Of a DNA stretch of 64,000 nucleotides, positions 9,011 to 20,900 are shown one piece after another. The number at the start of each line of letters is the position of its first letter. Position 1 is the stretch's first letter. Source of the DNA: an uncultured Anaerobiospirillum sp. Lineage in GTDB: Bacteria; Pseudomonadota; Gammaproteobacteria; Enterobacterales; Succinivibrionaceae. Where the stretch lies: assembly GCA_944389615.1 (NCBI GenBank), contig CALXNA010000014.1, positions 1-64,000 of the forward strand. Direction: 5' to 3'. The notes under the pieces are model-generated. The model did not search any database, was not told the origin of the DNA, and worked only from the letters and a program-made list of their open reading frames with translations. Position numbers and translations under genes: made by a program.

Positions 9011-9595
9011 GTTATACCGAGTTGGCGTCAAGCGCAAGCGTGATCATGTTTTGGCAGCTAGGCGCAGTGCTTGCCTACCACGGGGCAAGCTTGCTAAGCT
9101 TGAGCGCAAAGCTAGACGGGTCGCGGCCTGCGGCGTTGTTTTTTGGTTCAGCGCTTAAGATGCGGGGGCGTTATACCGGGATACCGAACAAAATCCAAGG
9201 TAGATCACAACTTGCGCGCGAAACTTGCTTGAGCGGTATTAACTTCGGGTTAGTATAGATACACTCAAGATTGGGCGCAGGGTCACAGATGCGCGCTTCG
9301 TTTGTGACTGAAATTGCGTTTTTATCGTCCCAACGGTGCTATAACACTGTTAGTTGGATGCGTATTGGCATCTCCAGCGGCGACCGGTGCCGGGCGCGGG
9401 CATTGTGCGTAAGCTGCGGGGCGCGGTAGCGCCCCAGGGGCGCCGCAGGCGCGCTGCCGAGCTTCGGCTGAGGTGAGTTTGAGCGTACTTGACTGAGGTT
9501 GAGCAAGCTAAGTCTGACGGGTGCGTCAGACAGGTGTGCTCTGGGCTCAATGGTTATCTTTTGGCATGACAGCCATACGCCATAAGGAGACTGTA
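9011..9595 (+). other. Non-coding leader of the second chemoreceptor
   Basis: I see no gene. An AT-richer patch around 9225-9350 contrasts with its GC-rich surroundings and includes ttgcgt at 9314 and tataac at 9340, spaced wider than ideal for a sigma-70 promoter. No convincing sigma-28 site was found. Confidence 0.35.
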
Positions 9596-11260
9596 ATGTT
9601 TAAAACAATGGGCATCAAGGGCAAGCTGCTCTCGGGCTTTGGTCTGGTGATCTTACTATCCCTTACCATTGGCGTGATAGCCATCGGCTCGATGGTGCAG
9701 GCCCTGAAGGTCGGCCAAGACATCTACACTTTGATCAATGGCGATGTACAAAAGCTCTATCAGGTGCACCGCGCCTATAACGCTGTCCACTCGTGGCTGC
9801 ACGTACTCCAAGTCTCGCCTAGCCCGCAGACCGTTACCGATGGCTTAAACAAGACCCAAGAGTTAGACCGCGTTATCAGCATCCTGCCTAATGTCGGCGG
9901 CTTAGGCTCAGAGGTCACGGGCAACCTGCGCAGCTTGGTGGAATCCATTCATGGCAACTTTGAGCAGCAGCTGCGCGCGGGGCAATATGAGCAGGCTGAC
10001 CGCACTTTCTTAGAGGAAGTGCTGCCGCATTCGTCCGCGGCCAATAGCAACTTGTCCAAGATGATCTACGCCCAAGAAGATCTGATCAACAATATGGTGG
10101 TCAACCTTGATATGACTGGGCAGATCTACACCACCTTAGGCTGCACGATCGCCAGCGTCGTACTGGGCCTTATCATCTCCTATTTGCTCTACTCCTACAT
10201 CCTCTCTAGCACCTTGCGCATCCGCGACTACGCTACCAAGTTAGAAAACGGTGACTTCAACTTAGCCATCGACCCGGAGAGCGTCCATAAGGACGAGATC
10301 GGCGAGATCATCTTGGCCTTCCGCAGCTCGGCTAAGACCTTAAATCGCGCCGTCGCTCGTACCATCGCCATTTCCCAAGCCTTAAATCAGAACGCCGATA
10401 CCTTAAACAACGCCTGTGCGGCGGTAATCACGGGCTCGAAGGATACCGAGTCGCGCGCCTTGACCATCGCCGCGGCGGCCGATGAGATGGTGTCGACCAC
10501 CTCGGATATCGCCAACAACTGCCGCAGCGCCCAGTTAACCTCGGAAAATGCCAAGAGTGATACCAATACCGGTATGGAGAAGGTGCGCGCTACAGTGATG
10601 CGCATCAAGGAGCAGGCCGAGATCACGCGCGACGACGCGGCCAAGGTCTTCAAGCTGGCCGAGCAAAGCCAGAGCATCGGCTCGATTGTGGCTACGATTG
10701 AGGATATCGCCGCTCAAACCAACTTGCTGGCCTTAAATGCCGCCATCGAGGCAGCCCGTGCCGGTGAGGCCGGGCGCGGCTTTGCAGTCGTTGCCGATGA
10801 AGTGCGCGCGTTAGCTTCGCGTACCGCGCAGTCAACCAAGGAAATCTCAGGCATGGTAGCCAGCGTCAAGGCCGACTCTGAGGCCGCCACCTCCTCGATC
10901 AACGCTTCGATCGAGCAGATGAATGCGGTCGCCGATGAGGCCTCAGACTTGGAGAAGACCTTATCGACCTTGCGCGAGTCGGTTTTAAACGTTAACACTC
11001 AAGTGGTACAGATCTCCACTTCGGCCAATCAGCAGATTGATGCCACCACCGAGATCTCCTCGAATATGCAGAACATCACCGAAGTCGCGCAGCAATCGGT
11101 GGATGTGGCTGGTAATGCTGATCACGTCGCCAACCACTGCCGTGATTTGATCAACGGCCTGCTCCACGAACTCGACTTCTTCAAGCTCGACGAGCACAGT
11201 CTGACCAAGGAAGATTTGAACTTTAAACGCATTGACAAAGACGGTCACGAGATCGCGTAA
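9596..11260 (+). CDS. Methyl-accepting chemotaxis protein 2
   Basis: A 554-residue chemoreceptor related to the neighbours on both sides. The start at the ATG at 9596 ([16 protein letters not shown]) has ataaggag upstream; a longer frame from 9521 lacks this support. TM1 lies at about 12-34, followed by a helical periplasmic sensor with the shared [12 protein letters not shown] segment, TM2 at about 182-205, HAMP with [11 protein letters not shown], and the conserved tip [20 protein letters not shown]. It has no pentapeptide tether. A clear terminator follows immediately, so this gene can be expressed separately from the third receptor. Confidence 0.95.
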   Translation: MFKTMGIKGKLLSGFGLVILLSLTIGVIAIGSMVQALKVGQDIYTLINGDVQKLYQVHRAYNAVHSWLHVLQVSPSPQTVTDGLNKTQELDRVISILPNVGGLGSEVTGNLRSLVESIHGNFEQQLRAGQYEQADRTFLEEVLPHSSAANSNLSKMIYAQEDLINNMVVNLDMTGQIYTTLGCTIASVVLGLIISYLLYSYILSSTLRIRDYATKLENGDFNLAIDPESVHKDEIGEIILAFRSSAKTLNRAVARTIAISQALNQNADTLNNACAAVITGSKDTESRALTIAAAADEMVSTTSDIANNCRSAQLTSENAKSDTNTGMEKVRATVMRIKEQAEITRDDAAKVFKLAEQSQSIGSIVATIEDIAAQTNLLALNAAIEAARAGEAGRGFAVVADEVRALASRTAQSTKEISGMVASVKADSEAATSSINASIEQMNAVADEASDLEKTLSTLRESVLNVNTQVVQISTSANQQIDATTEISSNMQNITEVAQQSVDVAGNADHVANHCRDLINGLLHELDFFKLDEHSLTKEDLNFKRIDKDGHEIA

Positions 11261-11276
11261 AGTGGGTATGTAATCA

Positions 11277-11305
11277 GGGGGCTTCCTTAGGGAAGCCCCT
11301 TTTTT
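11277..11305 (+). terminator. Rho-independent terminator after chemoreceptor 2
   Basis: Arms ggggcttcc and ggaagcccc enclose a three-base loop and are followed by six T. It lies 17 bases past the stop codon. Confidence 0.92.
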
Positions 11306-11725
11306 GGGTGTAGCTAGACCAAGCCTTGTCAGCTCGAGAGGAAGCGCTAGTGTGCGGCATAGCTATTGCTTATAGACCACTGAGGTAGATCCCAAGCGCA
11401 CGGATTGTGAACAGAGTTGCCTTGCGGTGCGCCCTGATTAGGCGCCCTGCGGGCGTGCCCTGACAAGGTGACCGGTTGGTGTGCCCTGACGGGCGCCCAG
11501 CGGGATAGCCCGGATAGGCGCCCGGAAGGTGCTGCCTGAGGGCGTGCTTTGAGAGGGTAGCCTGAGGAGGCGCCTTGCTATGTGTGGGACGCTTGGGGAC
11601 AGGTAGGTTGCACGACCCCAACTTTTATTGACCTTTTGGCTGCGCGTAGCGGTTGTTGCGCTGCGCTGCACAGGACGCGCGAGCTAGAACTCAAACTGAC
11701 GTAGGGAGTCGCAGAGGTTTAGATC
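11306..11725 (+). repeat. Non-coding gap with degenerate GCCCTGA-type repeats
   Basis: From about 11428 to 11575, short units such as gccctgattaggcgc, gccctgacaaggtg, gccctgacgggcgc and gcctgaggaggcgc recur roughly every 15 to 35 bases. Units drift in sequence and spacing. No gene is supported. It looks like one of several decayed repeat clusters in this window's intergenic DNA. Confidence 0.5.
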
Positions 11726-13504
11726 ATGGGCCTTTTTGCTAATATGCGCCTGAGAGGCAAGTTGTACTCGGGCTTCGGCTTTGTCATTTTGCTCACCATC
11801 GTGGTCGCAGGTATGGCGATCTACTCGATGGTGACCACCAATGCCATGGAACGCGCAGTCAATCGCATGATCCATGATGACATGGCCAGTACGTACCAAG
11901 TGTTCAGTAACTACAACAAGGTCAACCGCTGGCTTCAGCAAGTGCAAGTGCGTCCGAGCCCGCAGCTGGTGCGTACCGGTCTGCAAGACGTGCAGACCTT
12001 AAAGGCCTCGCTCGGTCAAATCAGCTTAGCTATTGAGCCGGAGTATGCCCGCAACGCCAAGACGCAACTGGAGAAGTTATGCTCGATGGTCTTAGGCTCG
12101 TCCTTTGAGCAAGCCTTGGTTGATGGCGACTACAATAGCGCGCGCCACCAATACCAGACGACCATCCTGCCGCAGAACTCCGATACCTACTTAGCGCTGG
12201 TCACCTTGATCGCCTCATACACGGATCATATCGCCGAGGAGGTCTCGCAGCTTGATAACAGCGGTCAGATTTACTTCACCATCATCGTGACCGTGGTCGG
12301 CATCATCGCCGCCTTGGCCATCGCCGCTTCGATCTACGTCTACATCTCGAGCAACACCAACCGCATCATGATGTACGCCAAGAAGTTAGAGCAGGGTGTG
12401 TTCAAGCTCGACATCGATGCCAACAAGATCAGCCGCGATGAGATCGGTGACATCTATCGCTCCTTCCTCACTATAGCTTCTACTTTAAACCGCATCTTGG
12501 CCCGTACCATCGCGGTATCCAAGCGCTTAGAGCAGGAGTCCCAAGAGTTAAACCAAGCCTCGATTGCGATCAACAACGGTGCCGCTTCGGCTGAGAACCG
12601 CGCTTTGACCGTGGCTGCCGCCGCTGATGAGTTGGTTTCGACCACCTCGGACATCGCCAAGAACTGCTTGACCGCCCAAGAGAGCTCGGAGAATACCCGC
12701 CAAGAGACCTACCAAGGCATGGATAAGGTACGTGCCACCGTCGCCCGCATCAAGGAGCAGTCGGTCTATACCCGTGAGGATGCCGAGAAGGTCATTAAGT
12801 TAGCCGAGCAAAGCCAAGCCATCGGCTCGATTGTCGCCACCATCGATGACATCGCCGCGCAGACCAACTTGCTGGCCTTAAATGCTGCGATTGAGGCCGC
12901 CCGTGCCGGTGAGGCCGGTCGTGGCTTCGCCGTCGTCGCCGATGAAGTACGCGCCTTAGCTTCGCGCACCTCGCAGTCGACCAAGGAGATCTCGGCCATG
13001 GTCGCCACGGTTAAGGCGGATTCCGAGGCCGCCACCGAATCGATGCACAACTCGGTCGCCCAAATGGAAGAGATGGCCGAGCACGCTAGCGAGCTTGAGA
13101 CCACTTTAAACTCGATCGTACAGTCGGTTAGCAACGTCAACGGCCAGATCGTGCAGATTGCCGATGCCGCTAACCAGCAGACCAGTGCGACCGCGGAGAT
13201 TTCGACCAATATGCAGGGCATAACCGAGATGGCCCAGCAGTCGGTCGACGTCTCGGGCAATGCGGCCGACGTCTCCAGCTACTGCTACACCTTGATTCAG
13301 TCTCTGCTCAAGGAGCTCGAGTTCTTTACCTTAGACGAGTCGCAGCTCAACGCCAATGACCTCGATACGTCACGCACCAGTGCCAGCGACAAGTTCGGTG
13401 ACAACCTCGCTGACAACAAGCTGGAAGCGGCGATCTCGCGTTCGACCGAGGCTACGCGCAAGTCCAACGAAGAGATGCATCGCATCCCAGCCAAGTCGGC
13501 CTAA
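11726..13504 (+). CDS. Methyl-accepting chemotaxis protein 3
   Basis: A 592-residue chemoreceptor, the most diverged of the three. TM1 lies at about 12-34, followed by a helical periplasmic domain ([20 protein letters not shown]), TM2 at about 184-210, HAMP with [14 protein letters not shown], then a coiled coil with the canonical tip [21 protein letters not shown] hydrophilic tail of about 45 residues rich in Ser/Asn/Glu extends past the end of the other two and has no NWETF-like motif. A modest agagg lies upstream of the ATG. The shared tip sequence suggests all three receptors belong to the same array class. Confidence 0.95.
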   Translation: MGLFANMRLRGKLYSGFGFVILLTIVVAGMAIYSMVTTNAMERAVNRMIHDDMASTYQVFSNYNKVNRWLQQVQVRPSPQLVRTGLQDVQTLKASLGQISLAIEPEYARNAKTQLEKLCSMVLGSSFEQALVDGDYNSARHQYQTTILPQNSDTYLALVTLIASYTDHIAEEVSQLDNSGQIYFTIIVTVVGIIAALAIAASIYVYISSNTNRIMMYAKKLEQGVFKLDIDANKISRDEIGDIYRSFLTIASTLNRILARTIAVSKRLEQESQELNQASIAINNGAASAENRALTVAAAADELVSTTSDIAKNCLTAQESSENTRQETYQGMDKVRATVARIKEQSVYTREDAEKVIKLAEQSQAIGSIVATIDDIAAQTNLLALNAAIEAARAGEAGRGFAVVADEVRALASRTSQSTKEISAMVATVKADSEAATESMHNSVAQMEEMAEHASELETTLNSIVQSVSNVNGQIVQIADAANQQTSATAEISTNMQGITEMAQQSVDVSGNAADVSSYCYTLIQSLLKELEFFTLDESQLNANDLDTSRTSASDKFGDNLADNKLEAAISRSTEATRKSNEEMHRIPAKSA

Positions 13505-13560
13505 ATAGCCTTCTCTCATCAGGCCCGCCCGCCGTGAGCTGTGCTTGCGGCGGGCGGCGC

Positions 13561-13610
13561 GCATTTGCGCTGCGTGCTTGCGCTGTGCATTTGCGCTGCG
13601 TGCTTGCGCC
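13561..13610. repeat. 26 bp direct repeat
   Basis: Two adjacent copies of gcatttgcgctgcgtgcttg followed by cgc lie just upstream of the usg-like gene, with a third partial copy running to 13619. Non-coding. Confidence 0.75.
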
Positions 13611-13616
13611 GCGCGC

Positions 13617-13688
13617 TTGACAAAGCCGGTATAATAGAGCGACCGCCTGAACAGGCAGCAGTTGGGGTACCTACGGGTACTTTTTTTA
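13617..13688 (+). promoter_or_regulatory. Candidate promoter and leader hairpin of the usg-like gene
   Basis: A perfect tataat at 13630-13635 follows ttgaca at 13617, though their 7-base spacing is too short for both to serve one promoter. Downstream, gtacc-tacg-ggtac is followed by seven T at 13670-13687, resembling a small attenuator or the end of an upstream transcript. The gene's TTG start is 26 bases later. Confidence 0.4.
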
Positions 13689-13713
13689 TGCCTAACCCAC
13701 AGAGGGGACAAAG

Positions 13714-14778
13714 TTGAAGCTTGCAATTTACGGTTACGATACGATTGTTGGCAAGATGGTGCTGGAGATGCTCGCAGACAACGAGCAGCTTAAGATCGAT
13801 GAGTTCTACCCGTTAAGCCCGATTCCGCTAGAATACGATGCGGTGCCGCTCAAGGGCAAGAACCATCTCATCACCTTCATCAACGACTTTGATTTTGCCA
13901 AGGCCGACGTCGCTTTGTTCCTCACGACCAAGGACTTAAGTGAAACGTGGTTGCCGGTAGCCACAGCCGCAGGCTGCATCGTGATCGACGACAGCCACCT
14001 GTACTCAGGGGCCAAGGGCGAAAATGGCCAAGCCACGGTTATCGCCAGCTCCATCAATCCGTTTAAGCTGCCGGAGCTTTTGACCACTAAGATCGCCGCG
14101 CTGCCGCATGCCACCTCCTTTGAGATCGCCGCCCCGTTAAACGAGCTTATGCAGGACTTTGAGGTGCGCAAGGTGGTAGTGACTGCCTTGATCGCCGCCT
14201 CCGAGCATGGCGAGCTCGGCACCCAAACCTTAGCGCGCGAAACCACCATGCTGTTAAACGGCCAAGGCGTCGATGTGGTCGACTTCCCGGCTCAGCTCGC
14301 CTTCAACGTATTAACGCGCGTCGGCGCGGTCGATGACAATGGGGTAAGCGAGCACGAGCGCACCATCATGGAAGAGTTACGCGCCCTGTTGCCAGATTAC
14401 AAGGGGGCCCTGTCGCTCACCTGCATTCAGGTACCAACCTTCTATGGCCATACCCTCTCAGTGCAGGTGGAACTCACCACTGATGAGTCCTTAGAGGACG
14501 TCAAGGACTCCCTGAGCAACAACCCTGATTTGGTCTTTGAAGAGGGGGCAGCTCAGCTGCGCGCCGAGCTGGAGAGCGAAGAGGGGGAGCTAGGCGAGCT
14601 CATGGTCAGCCCGGTCACCTGCGCCGACTTAGAACGCGATGCCATCTTCTTATCGCGCCTGCGCAAGGTCGGCCCGGGCACCTATGACTTCACCGCGGTG
14701 ATGGACAATACCCGTTACGGCGAGGCCAAGGCCGCCCTCGATCTCTTGTTGCTCTTGCAACAGCAAGGGCAGAAGTAA
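13714..14778 (+). CDS. usg: Usg-like protein, inactive aspartate-semialdehyde dehydrogenase homologue
   Basis: A 354-residue member of the aspartate-semialdehyde dehydrogenase superfamily, closest in type to the Usg proteins encoded beside fimV in many gammaproteobacteria. The N-terminal Rossmann segment (MKLAIYGYDTIVGKMVLEML) is present. The region that should hold the catalytic Cys (family 'PNCTT') reads VIASSINPFKLPELLTT, so dehydrogenase activity is not expected. The dimerisation domain (RALLPDYKGALSLTCIQVPT) is retained. Start is a TTG with gagggg 8 bases upstream. It lies directly before the HubP/FimV-like gene, the classic usg-fimV order. Role unknown. Confidence 0.8.
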   Translation: MKLAIYGYDTIVGKMVLEMLADNEQLKIDEFYPLSPIPLEYDAVPLKGKNHLITFINDFDFAKADVALFLTTKDLSETWLPVATAAGCIVIDDSHLYSGAKGENGQATVIASSINPFKLPELLTTKIAALPHATSFEIAAPLNELMQDFEVRKVVVTALIAASEHGELGTQTLARETTMLLNGQGVDVVDFPAQLAFNVLTRVGAVDDNGVSEHERTIMEELRALLPDYKGALSLTCIQVPTFYGHTLSVQVELTTDESLEDVKDSLSNNPDLVFEEGAAQLRAELESEEGELGELMVSPVTCADLERDAIFLSRLRKVGPGTYDFTAVMDNTRYGEAKAALDLLLLLQQQGQK

Positions 14779-14811
14779 ACCGCGCCCTCAGGCCCAATTC
14801 AGTAAAGCCTT

Positions 14812-14834
14812 CAGCCCAGCTTCGTGCTGGGCTG
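14812..14834 (+). terminator. Hairpin after the usg-like gene
   Basis: Arms cagcccagc and gctgggctg enclose a five-base loop. No good T run follows, so it is a weak terminator or an mRNA-stabilising hairpin ahead of the hubP-like gene. Confidence 0.5.
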
Positions 14835-14995
14835 TATGCTCTAGGGCTACAATGGCGCAGGCCGCGCCACGGGTAGGATCAAGCGCCTAAGCCCGATGGA
14901 TAGGGGCTTTGCATAGTAATTGCATAGCCAAGCCGTGGTTTGCTTGTCAGTTAATTGGCAGGCCTCTTCCTGAAAAGAAGACTGGTGGTAATGTT

Positions 14996-17900
14996 ATGAG
15001 CTTGTATAAGCATCTCTTGACCGTTGCGATGGCCGCTACCTTGACCTCAGTGGCTCTGACCAACCACGTTTATGCTGAAGAAGAGTTTTCTATCAGTATT
15101 ACGGGACCAAATGGTGAAACCCAAGCCCCGCAGACGGCGCGTCCGGTGCGCCCGGCGCAACCGGTACGACCAGCGGCTCCGGCTAACCGTGCTACGGCTC
15201 AAACCCAAGCTCCTGCCACCACCACGCCGACTCAGCGCCCGGCTACTCCGGGCAATGCAGCGCTGGCGACTACGACGCCGCAGGGCGCAGCTACGCAGAC
15301 CGGCACCGCTCAGGGTGGTACCACCATGGGCATTACCAACCAAGCCGGTGCCATGGCACCTACCGGCGCTCCAAGCTCGCACGTAGTGCAGCCGCGCGAG
15401 ACCATTTGGTCGATCGCGCATCGCTACAGCGCTCCGTATAACGACGTCAACGAGTTCCAAGCGGTGGCATCGATCTACCGCAACAACCGTAATGCCTTTG
15501 AGGACAATGACGTCAATCGCATTCGCCGCGGCGCAAACTTAACCATTCCAAGCCATGATGCCATGGCCTTAGAGCAGACCCAAACCGGCTCTGATCTCTT
15601 AAGCCGCGGCATCACCGACTTACCACCTCTGCCTGCTGATACCCGTCTTGCTGCCAACCAGCCTGGTCAAACTGGGGCGCAGACCGGTACCGCTCAAACG
15701 ACTGCGCCTACCACCACGGCCCCTACTACTGCGCCAAGTGCAGGCAATCAGCAGTTGGCGCAAAATACGCCGCAGGCTACGCCGCAAGGTCAGGTCGCCC
15801 CAACGGTACCGACCTTTACCGCACGTGAAACCATGCTGCGCGACGCCAACCCCGTTTGGGTCGCTCCTGATGGTGCCTACGACGATTACACCAAGGATGT
15901 CTTAACCGACGCTCAGCTTGCCGCTCAAAACGCCGATAAGAACCAAGAGTACGTCCCTGAGATTACGCGCTCGAGCATGGACTTACAGGCCATTGAGCAG
16001 CTCTTAGACAAGACGGAGCGCAACATCCAAACGGCACAAAAGGACATCTACAAGCGCTTAGACGACAACATCCAACGCTCGGCCCAAGTCGCACGCGAGA
16101 CCGCGACCGCGACCGCCCAAGAAGAGGTGGCTGACCTCATCAACCACTACGAGCAGGTTATTGCCGAGTTACAGCAGTCCAACAACGATCTGCGCTCCAA
16201 CCTCTCGCGCATCAACAAGCAGGTCGAGCAAATCCGCGGCATTCAGCTTGAGACGGCTGACAATATGGCCGCGCTCGATCGCCGCTTAGGTTCCGATCCA
16301 TTAGCTGGAGCTTCAGCAGGCAACAATTCCAACTCGTTCCAATCGGGCCCGATCATGTGGGTGCTCTTGATCATCGGTGCGGTAGCCTTCTTGCTCTCGA
16401 TTGGCCTGTTCATCTTCAAGTCGCGCATGCGCCGTGAGCGTGCGATGGCTTCGTCCTACGACGATGACAGCGGCGACTTTATGGACGAAGAGGATATGGA
16501 GATCTCCAACCTCTTGGCCAAGGCTAACTTAGCCGCTGAGCACGACCAAGGCGCCACCAAGGAGCAAAAGGCCGAGCCTGAGTCACAGCCGCAGGCCCAA
16601 GCTCCAGCAGCCGCCCCAGCTCCGGCACCAGCTCCAGATGATGCCTTTAGCTCGGGCTTTGATGGCGACTTAGGTGACTTTGGTGCTGATGCCCCAAGCC
16701 CAGCAACAGCACCAGCCCCGGCTCCAGCTCCAACCAGCAAGGCGCCGGACTTCCACGATGAAATTGAAATCCCGGGCTATCCCAGTTCCAGCCCAAAAGC
16801 TTCCGTAGCTCCTAAAGCTCAGCCTGCGGCCGGTTCGGCCGGGGCCAGCTTAGCGGCCGCTGCCGCAGGTGGCGCCTTAGCCGGTGCCGCCATGGCAGCT
16901 GCCTCCCCAGAGGACGAGGCGCAAGCCGCATGGGATAGTGCCGCCGGGGGCAGCAGCACCTCTTCGCTTGAGAAGAGTGCGGCCAATGCTGCCGGTAACA
17001 GCTGGGCCCAATCATTAGGCAAACAAGAGGCGGGCGCCTCGCAGGTCGACTTAGGTGGTGACTCCAGCTTTGACGATGCCGGGGGCTTCGGTGCCGCTGG
17101 TTCCTTTGGTGCGGCCGATGATGGCTTCGGTGGCGGCGATTTAGGCGCTGCCGGTACCGATAACGGCGGCTTTGGTGCCGCTGATGATGGCTTCGGCGGT
17201 GACGCCGGGGGCGACTTTGGCTCGGCCTCGGGCGATGGCGCCGGTTTTGGCGGTGCTGACGACGGCTTCGGCGGAGATGCCGGAGGCTTTGGTGCTGACG
17301 CCAATGGTGGCTTTGGCGGTGACGCAGCCGGTGACGTCGGCTTCGGTGGCGACGCGGGCGGTGATTTCGGCGGCGACGCCCATGGCGGCTTTGGTGATGC
17401 CGCAGGCGGTGACGCCGGCTTCGGCGGTGATGTGGGCGGTGATTTTGGCGCTGACGCCCATGGCGGCTTTGGTGACGCCACTGCCAGCGATGCGGACACA
17501 GCTGATAGCTTCGGTGGTGATTCCGGTGGCTTTGGCGATGCGGCCTCGGGCGACGCTGGTTTTGGCGGCGCTGATGATGGCTTCGGCGGTGGTGACGCCG
17601 GGGGCTTCGGCGATGCCGCGGCTGCTGACGCGGGTGCGGCCGATAGCTTCGGTGGTGCTGCCGGGGGTGATTTCGGTGCTGATGCCGCAGGCGGCTTTGG
17701 TGATGCGGCCTCAGGTGATGCCGGTTTTGGCAGCGCCGATGATGGCTTCGGCGGCGGTGACGCCGGGGGCTTCGGTGATGCGGCCTCGGGTGATGCCGGT
17801 TTTGGCGGTGCTGATGGCGGCTTTGGTGATGCCGGGGGTGACTTCGGAGGCGACGCTGGAGGCGACAACGGCGGCTTCGGTGATCTCGGCGGCGACACTG

Positions 17901-20900
17901 GGGGCTTTGGTGATGACTCCGGTGGCTTCGGCGATGCCGGTGGTTTTGGCGACGCAGGCGGCGATTTCGGAGGTGATTTCGGCGGCAGCGGCGGCTTTGA
18001 CGACATGGATTTAGGCGGTGATGACGCCAAGCAGTTTGCGCAGTCCATGCAAAATGCCGGGAGTGGCAACTTCCCAAAAACTGAGGCACTAGCTCAAGAG
18101 GTCAACGAGACTAGTGCTAATACCCAAGACCAAACCCCAGAGGCTCCGGCCGCTGAAGCCAGTGCTTTAGACCAAGGAGCTGCTCTTAAGGAGAGTGCAC
18201 CGCACGAGTTAACCGACCAAGCTGAGGCTCCAGCCGTTGAAGACAAGATCCCAACTGCCGCTGAGCAACCGCAAGCTGAGCAAGCGTCAGAGAGCCAAGC
18301 TCCCGCGCCTGCCTTAGATGAGGCTGCTGCAGCGGAGGCGAGCCCACTGGTGCAGGCTGCCGCCGCCTCAGGGGCTAAGAAACAGCTTAATGCCGCTGAG
18401 CTTAAGCAAGAAGAGCCTGCCTTAAGCTCGGTCTTTGACAACCTAGTCGATGGCAAGCGCCCTGACGAGATCTTGTCGGAGACGGCCGAGGGCAAGAACT
18501 TAGACTCAGTCTACGATCGCTTCTTTACTGAAGACGGCAATGTTGCACCTGAAGTAGTGGAAGCGGCCGAAGAGGTCGCCGAGCTCGCCCAAGACAAAGA
18601 GGCGCCGCAAGGGGCAGCCGTTGAGCACCAGCCAGAGCTCGCCGAGGGCTTATACCAGCCGCCGGAGGGCCTTGATGCCGGTTTAGAGCACAATGAGGGC
18701 CTCTCGGACGAAGAGCAGGGCTTAACCGCCGCTTTCGGTGCCAGTGATGCCGATAAGGCGATGGCCGATGCTTTCGGCGCCAGCGACGCCGACAAGGCCA
18801 TGGCTGACGCCTTCGGTACCGAGCCAAGTGACGCCGACAAGGCGATGGCTGATGCTTTCGGTGCCGAGCCAAGCGATGCCGATAAGGCTATGGCTGACGC
18901 CTTCGGTACCGAGCCAAGCGATGCCGACAAGGCGATGGCCGATGCTTTCGGTGCCGAGCCAAGCGATGCCGACAAGGCGATGGCTGATGCTTTCGGTGCT
19001 GAGCCAAGCGATGCCGACAAGGCGATGGCTGATGCTTTCGGTGCTGAGCCAAGCGATGCCGATAAGGCGATGGCTGATGCTTTCGGTGCTGAGCCAAGCG
19101 ATGCCGATAAGGCGATGGCTGACGCCTTTGGCGCGGAGCCAAGTGATGCCGACAAGGTGATGGCTGATGCTTTCGGTGCCGAGCCAAGCGATGCCGACAA
19201 GGCGATGGCTGACGCCTTCGGTGCCGAGCCAAGCGATGCCGACAAGGCGATGGCTGACGCCTTCGGTGCCGAGCCAAGCGATGCCGATAAGGCGATGGCT
19301 GACACTTTAGGCGCAGAGCCGGAGCTGGGCTCGGGCATTACCGACTTGAGCGGTGAGCTCGACGTTGAGGAGCCGGAGACGACGCCAGACTTAGCGGATA
19401 CCGAGTTTGCCGGTTTTAATGCCGGGGGCGCAGAGGATGAGAAGCTGCCGTCGTTAGACGCAGGCCTGAAGAATTTAGGCGCGCAAGCTGCGGCAGAGCC
19501 CGAAGATGAGGAAGCCTCGCTCTCGCAGGCTTTAGCTCAGGCTTCGGCCCAGCGCGATGCGGCTGATGCTGATGCTGCGGACGCAGATCATTCGGCCACG
19601 GAGCTCGAGGCGCTACAGGATACCTTTAATCTGCCTGAGGACTCGGTCTCCGACATCGCCCGCGAGGCGGTACCGCAGACGGCCTCCCAAGAGGCTAAGG
19701 ACTTAGCTGACGTCTTAGGTACGTCCCTTGAGCATGCTGACCTCAAGGAGCCTGAGGCCCCATCAGATGCGTTGCTGAGCGCCGATGAGACCTTTGATGC
19801 TGACGGCGTAGGACTTGAGCCTAACCCAGACTTTGTTGACCTCTCCCACGAGGACAGCATTATCCCAGGCGACAACTCGGTTCAAGGCCAAGACTTCAAG
19901 TCCTTTGGCTTAGGCGATGCCGCGGCTGACTCCGTAGGCGAACCTGCCGCTTTAGAAAGTGACTCCGCTTTAGAGAGCGCTGAGCCTGCGGCCGATGCGG
20001 CCTTAGCTGAGGATGGCGCACACTCAGGCGACCTCTTTGGTACCAGTGATGATGCCGCTGTCTCCGATGATGAGCTCTTTGGTGCGGCTGATACTAGCAA
20101 GGGAGATTGGGAGCAGGGCTTTGCTCATGATGAGGAGCCGGTTGACGACGATCATGACTTCGTCAACTTTGCCAACAATCTCCACCGCAGCAATGAGGAT
20201 GTGCCCGCTGCCGATGAGTTTAAGGGCATCGACGAGGCTAACACCGCCCATGATGTGGAGTTAGCTGCGGCCGCTCCTGATCTCGCGATTCCGGAGAGCC
20301 CAGAGCTCAACACCAATGCCTCGGCTGAGCACTTCGATGCCGACGAGAGCAATGCTGAGCTTGATCGCATCGAGCACGATGCTGAGAGCGCTTCTGCGGC
20401 TGCCGACGCCGACATTGCCGCTGACGGCCTGTTAGGCGACTTAGACGGCAATAAGGACGAGCTTGAGGCTGACTTAGCCGATCCTGATCTCGGCGGTTTA
20501 TCGAGCTACGATGCGACCAGCCCATATGACGACACGGCAGACGAGGAAAATAACCTCATCATGCCAAGTGCCGAAGAAATGGCGCAAGCGCAGCTCGAGA
20601 GCGGCAGTGAGCTCGAGGATCTTGATACGGCACTGGAGCCTGAGTCCACCATAGAGCCAGAGCTGACCGAGCCAGCAGACACGGCCACGGAGCCAGTAAC
20701 TGAGACTGCTGACGCTGAGGTCGCAGGTGTTGCTGAGCCTGAGTTGGCGGCTGACGGCGCAGAGCCTGAAGACGCCGCTGAGGAGCTGCCAACTCAAGAC
20801 TTCTTGGACGATGTCTCGGCCCACAGCCACGATATTGATGAAGAGCTCTCCTCTGACGACTTAAAGGGCTTGTCAAGCTACGACAAGGACGAAAAGTACA

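Noticed and set aside
16812..18089. Long antisense frames opposite the Gly/Asp repeat block, encoding Pro/Ser- or Arg/His-rich chains
   Set aside because: They are by-products of repetitive GC-rich codons in the HubP-like gene, with no start signals or domains.
18740..19311. CRISPR-like array
   Set aside because: The units are contiguous coding repeats without unique spacers, and no cas genes are present.
18511..19338. Antisense repeat protein opposite the SDADK repeats
   Set aside because: It is the mirror of the in-frame 45 bp repeat. The sense gene has a signal peptide, LysM and membrane segment.
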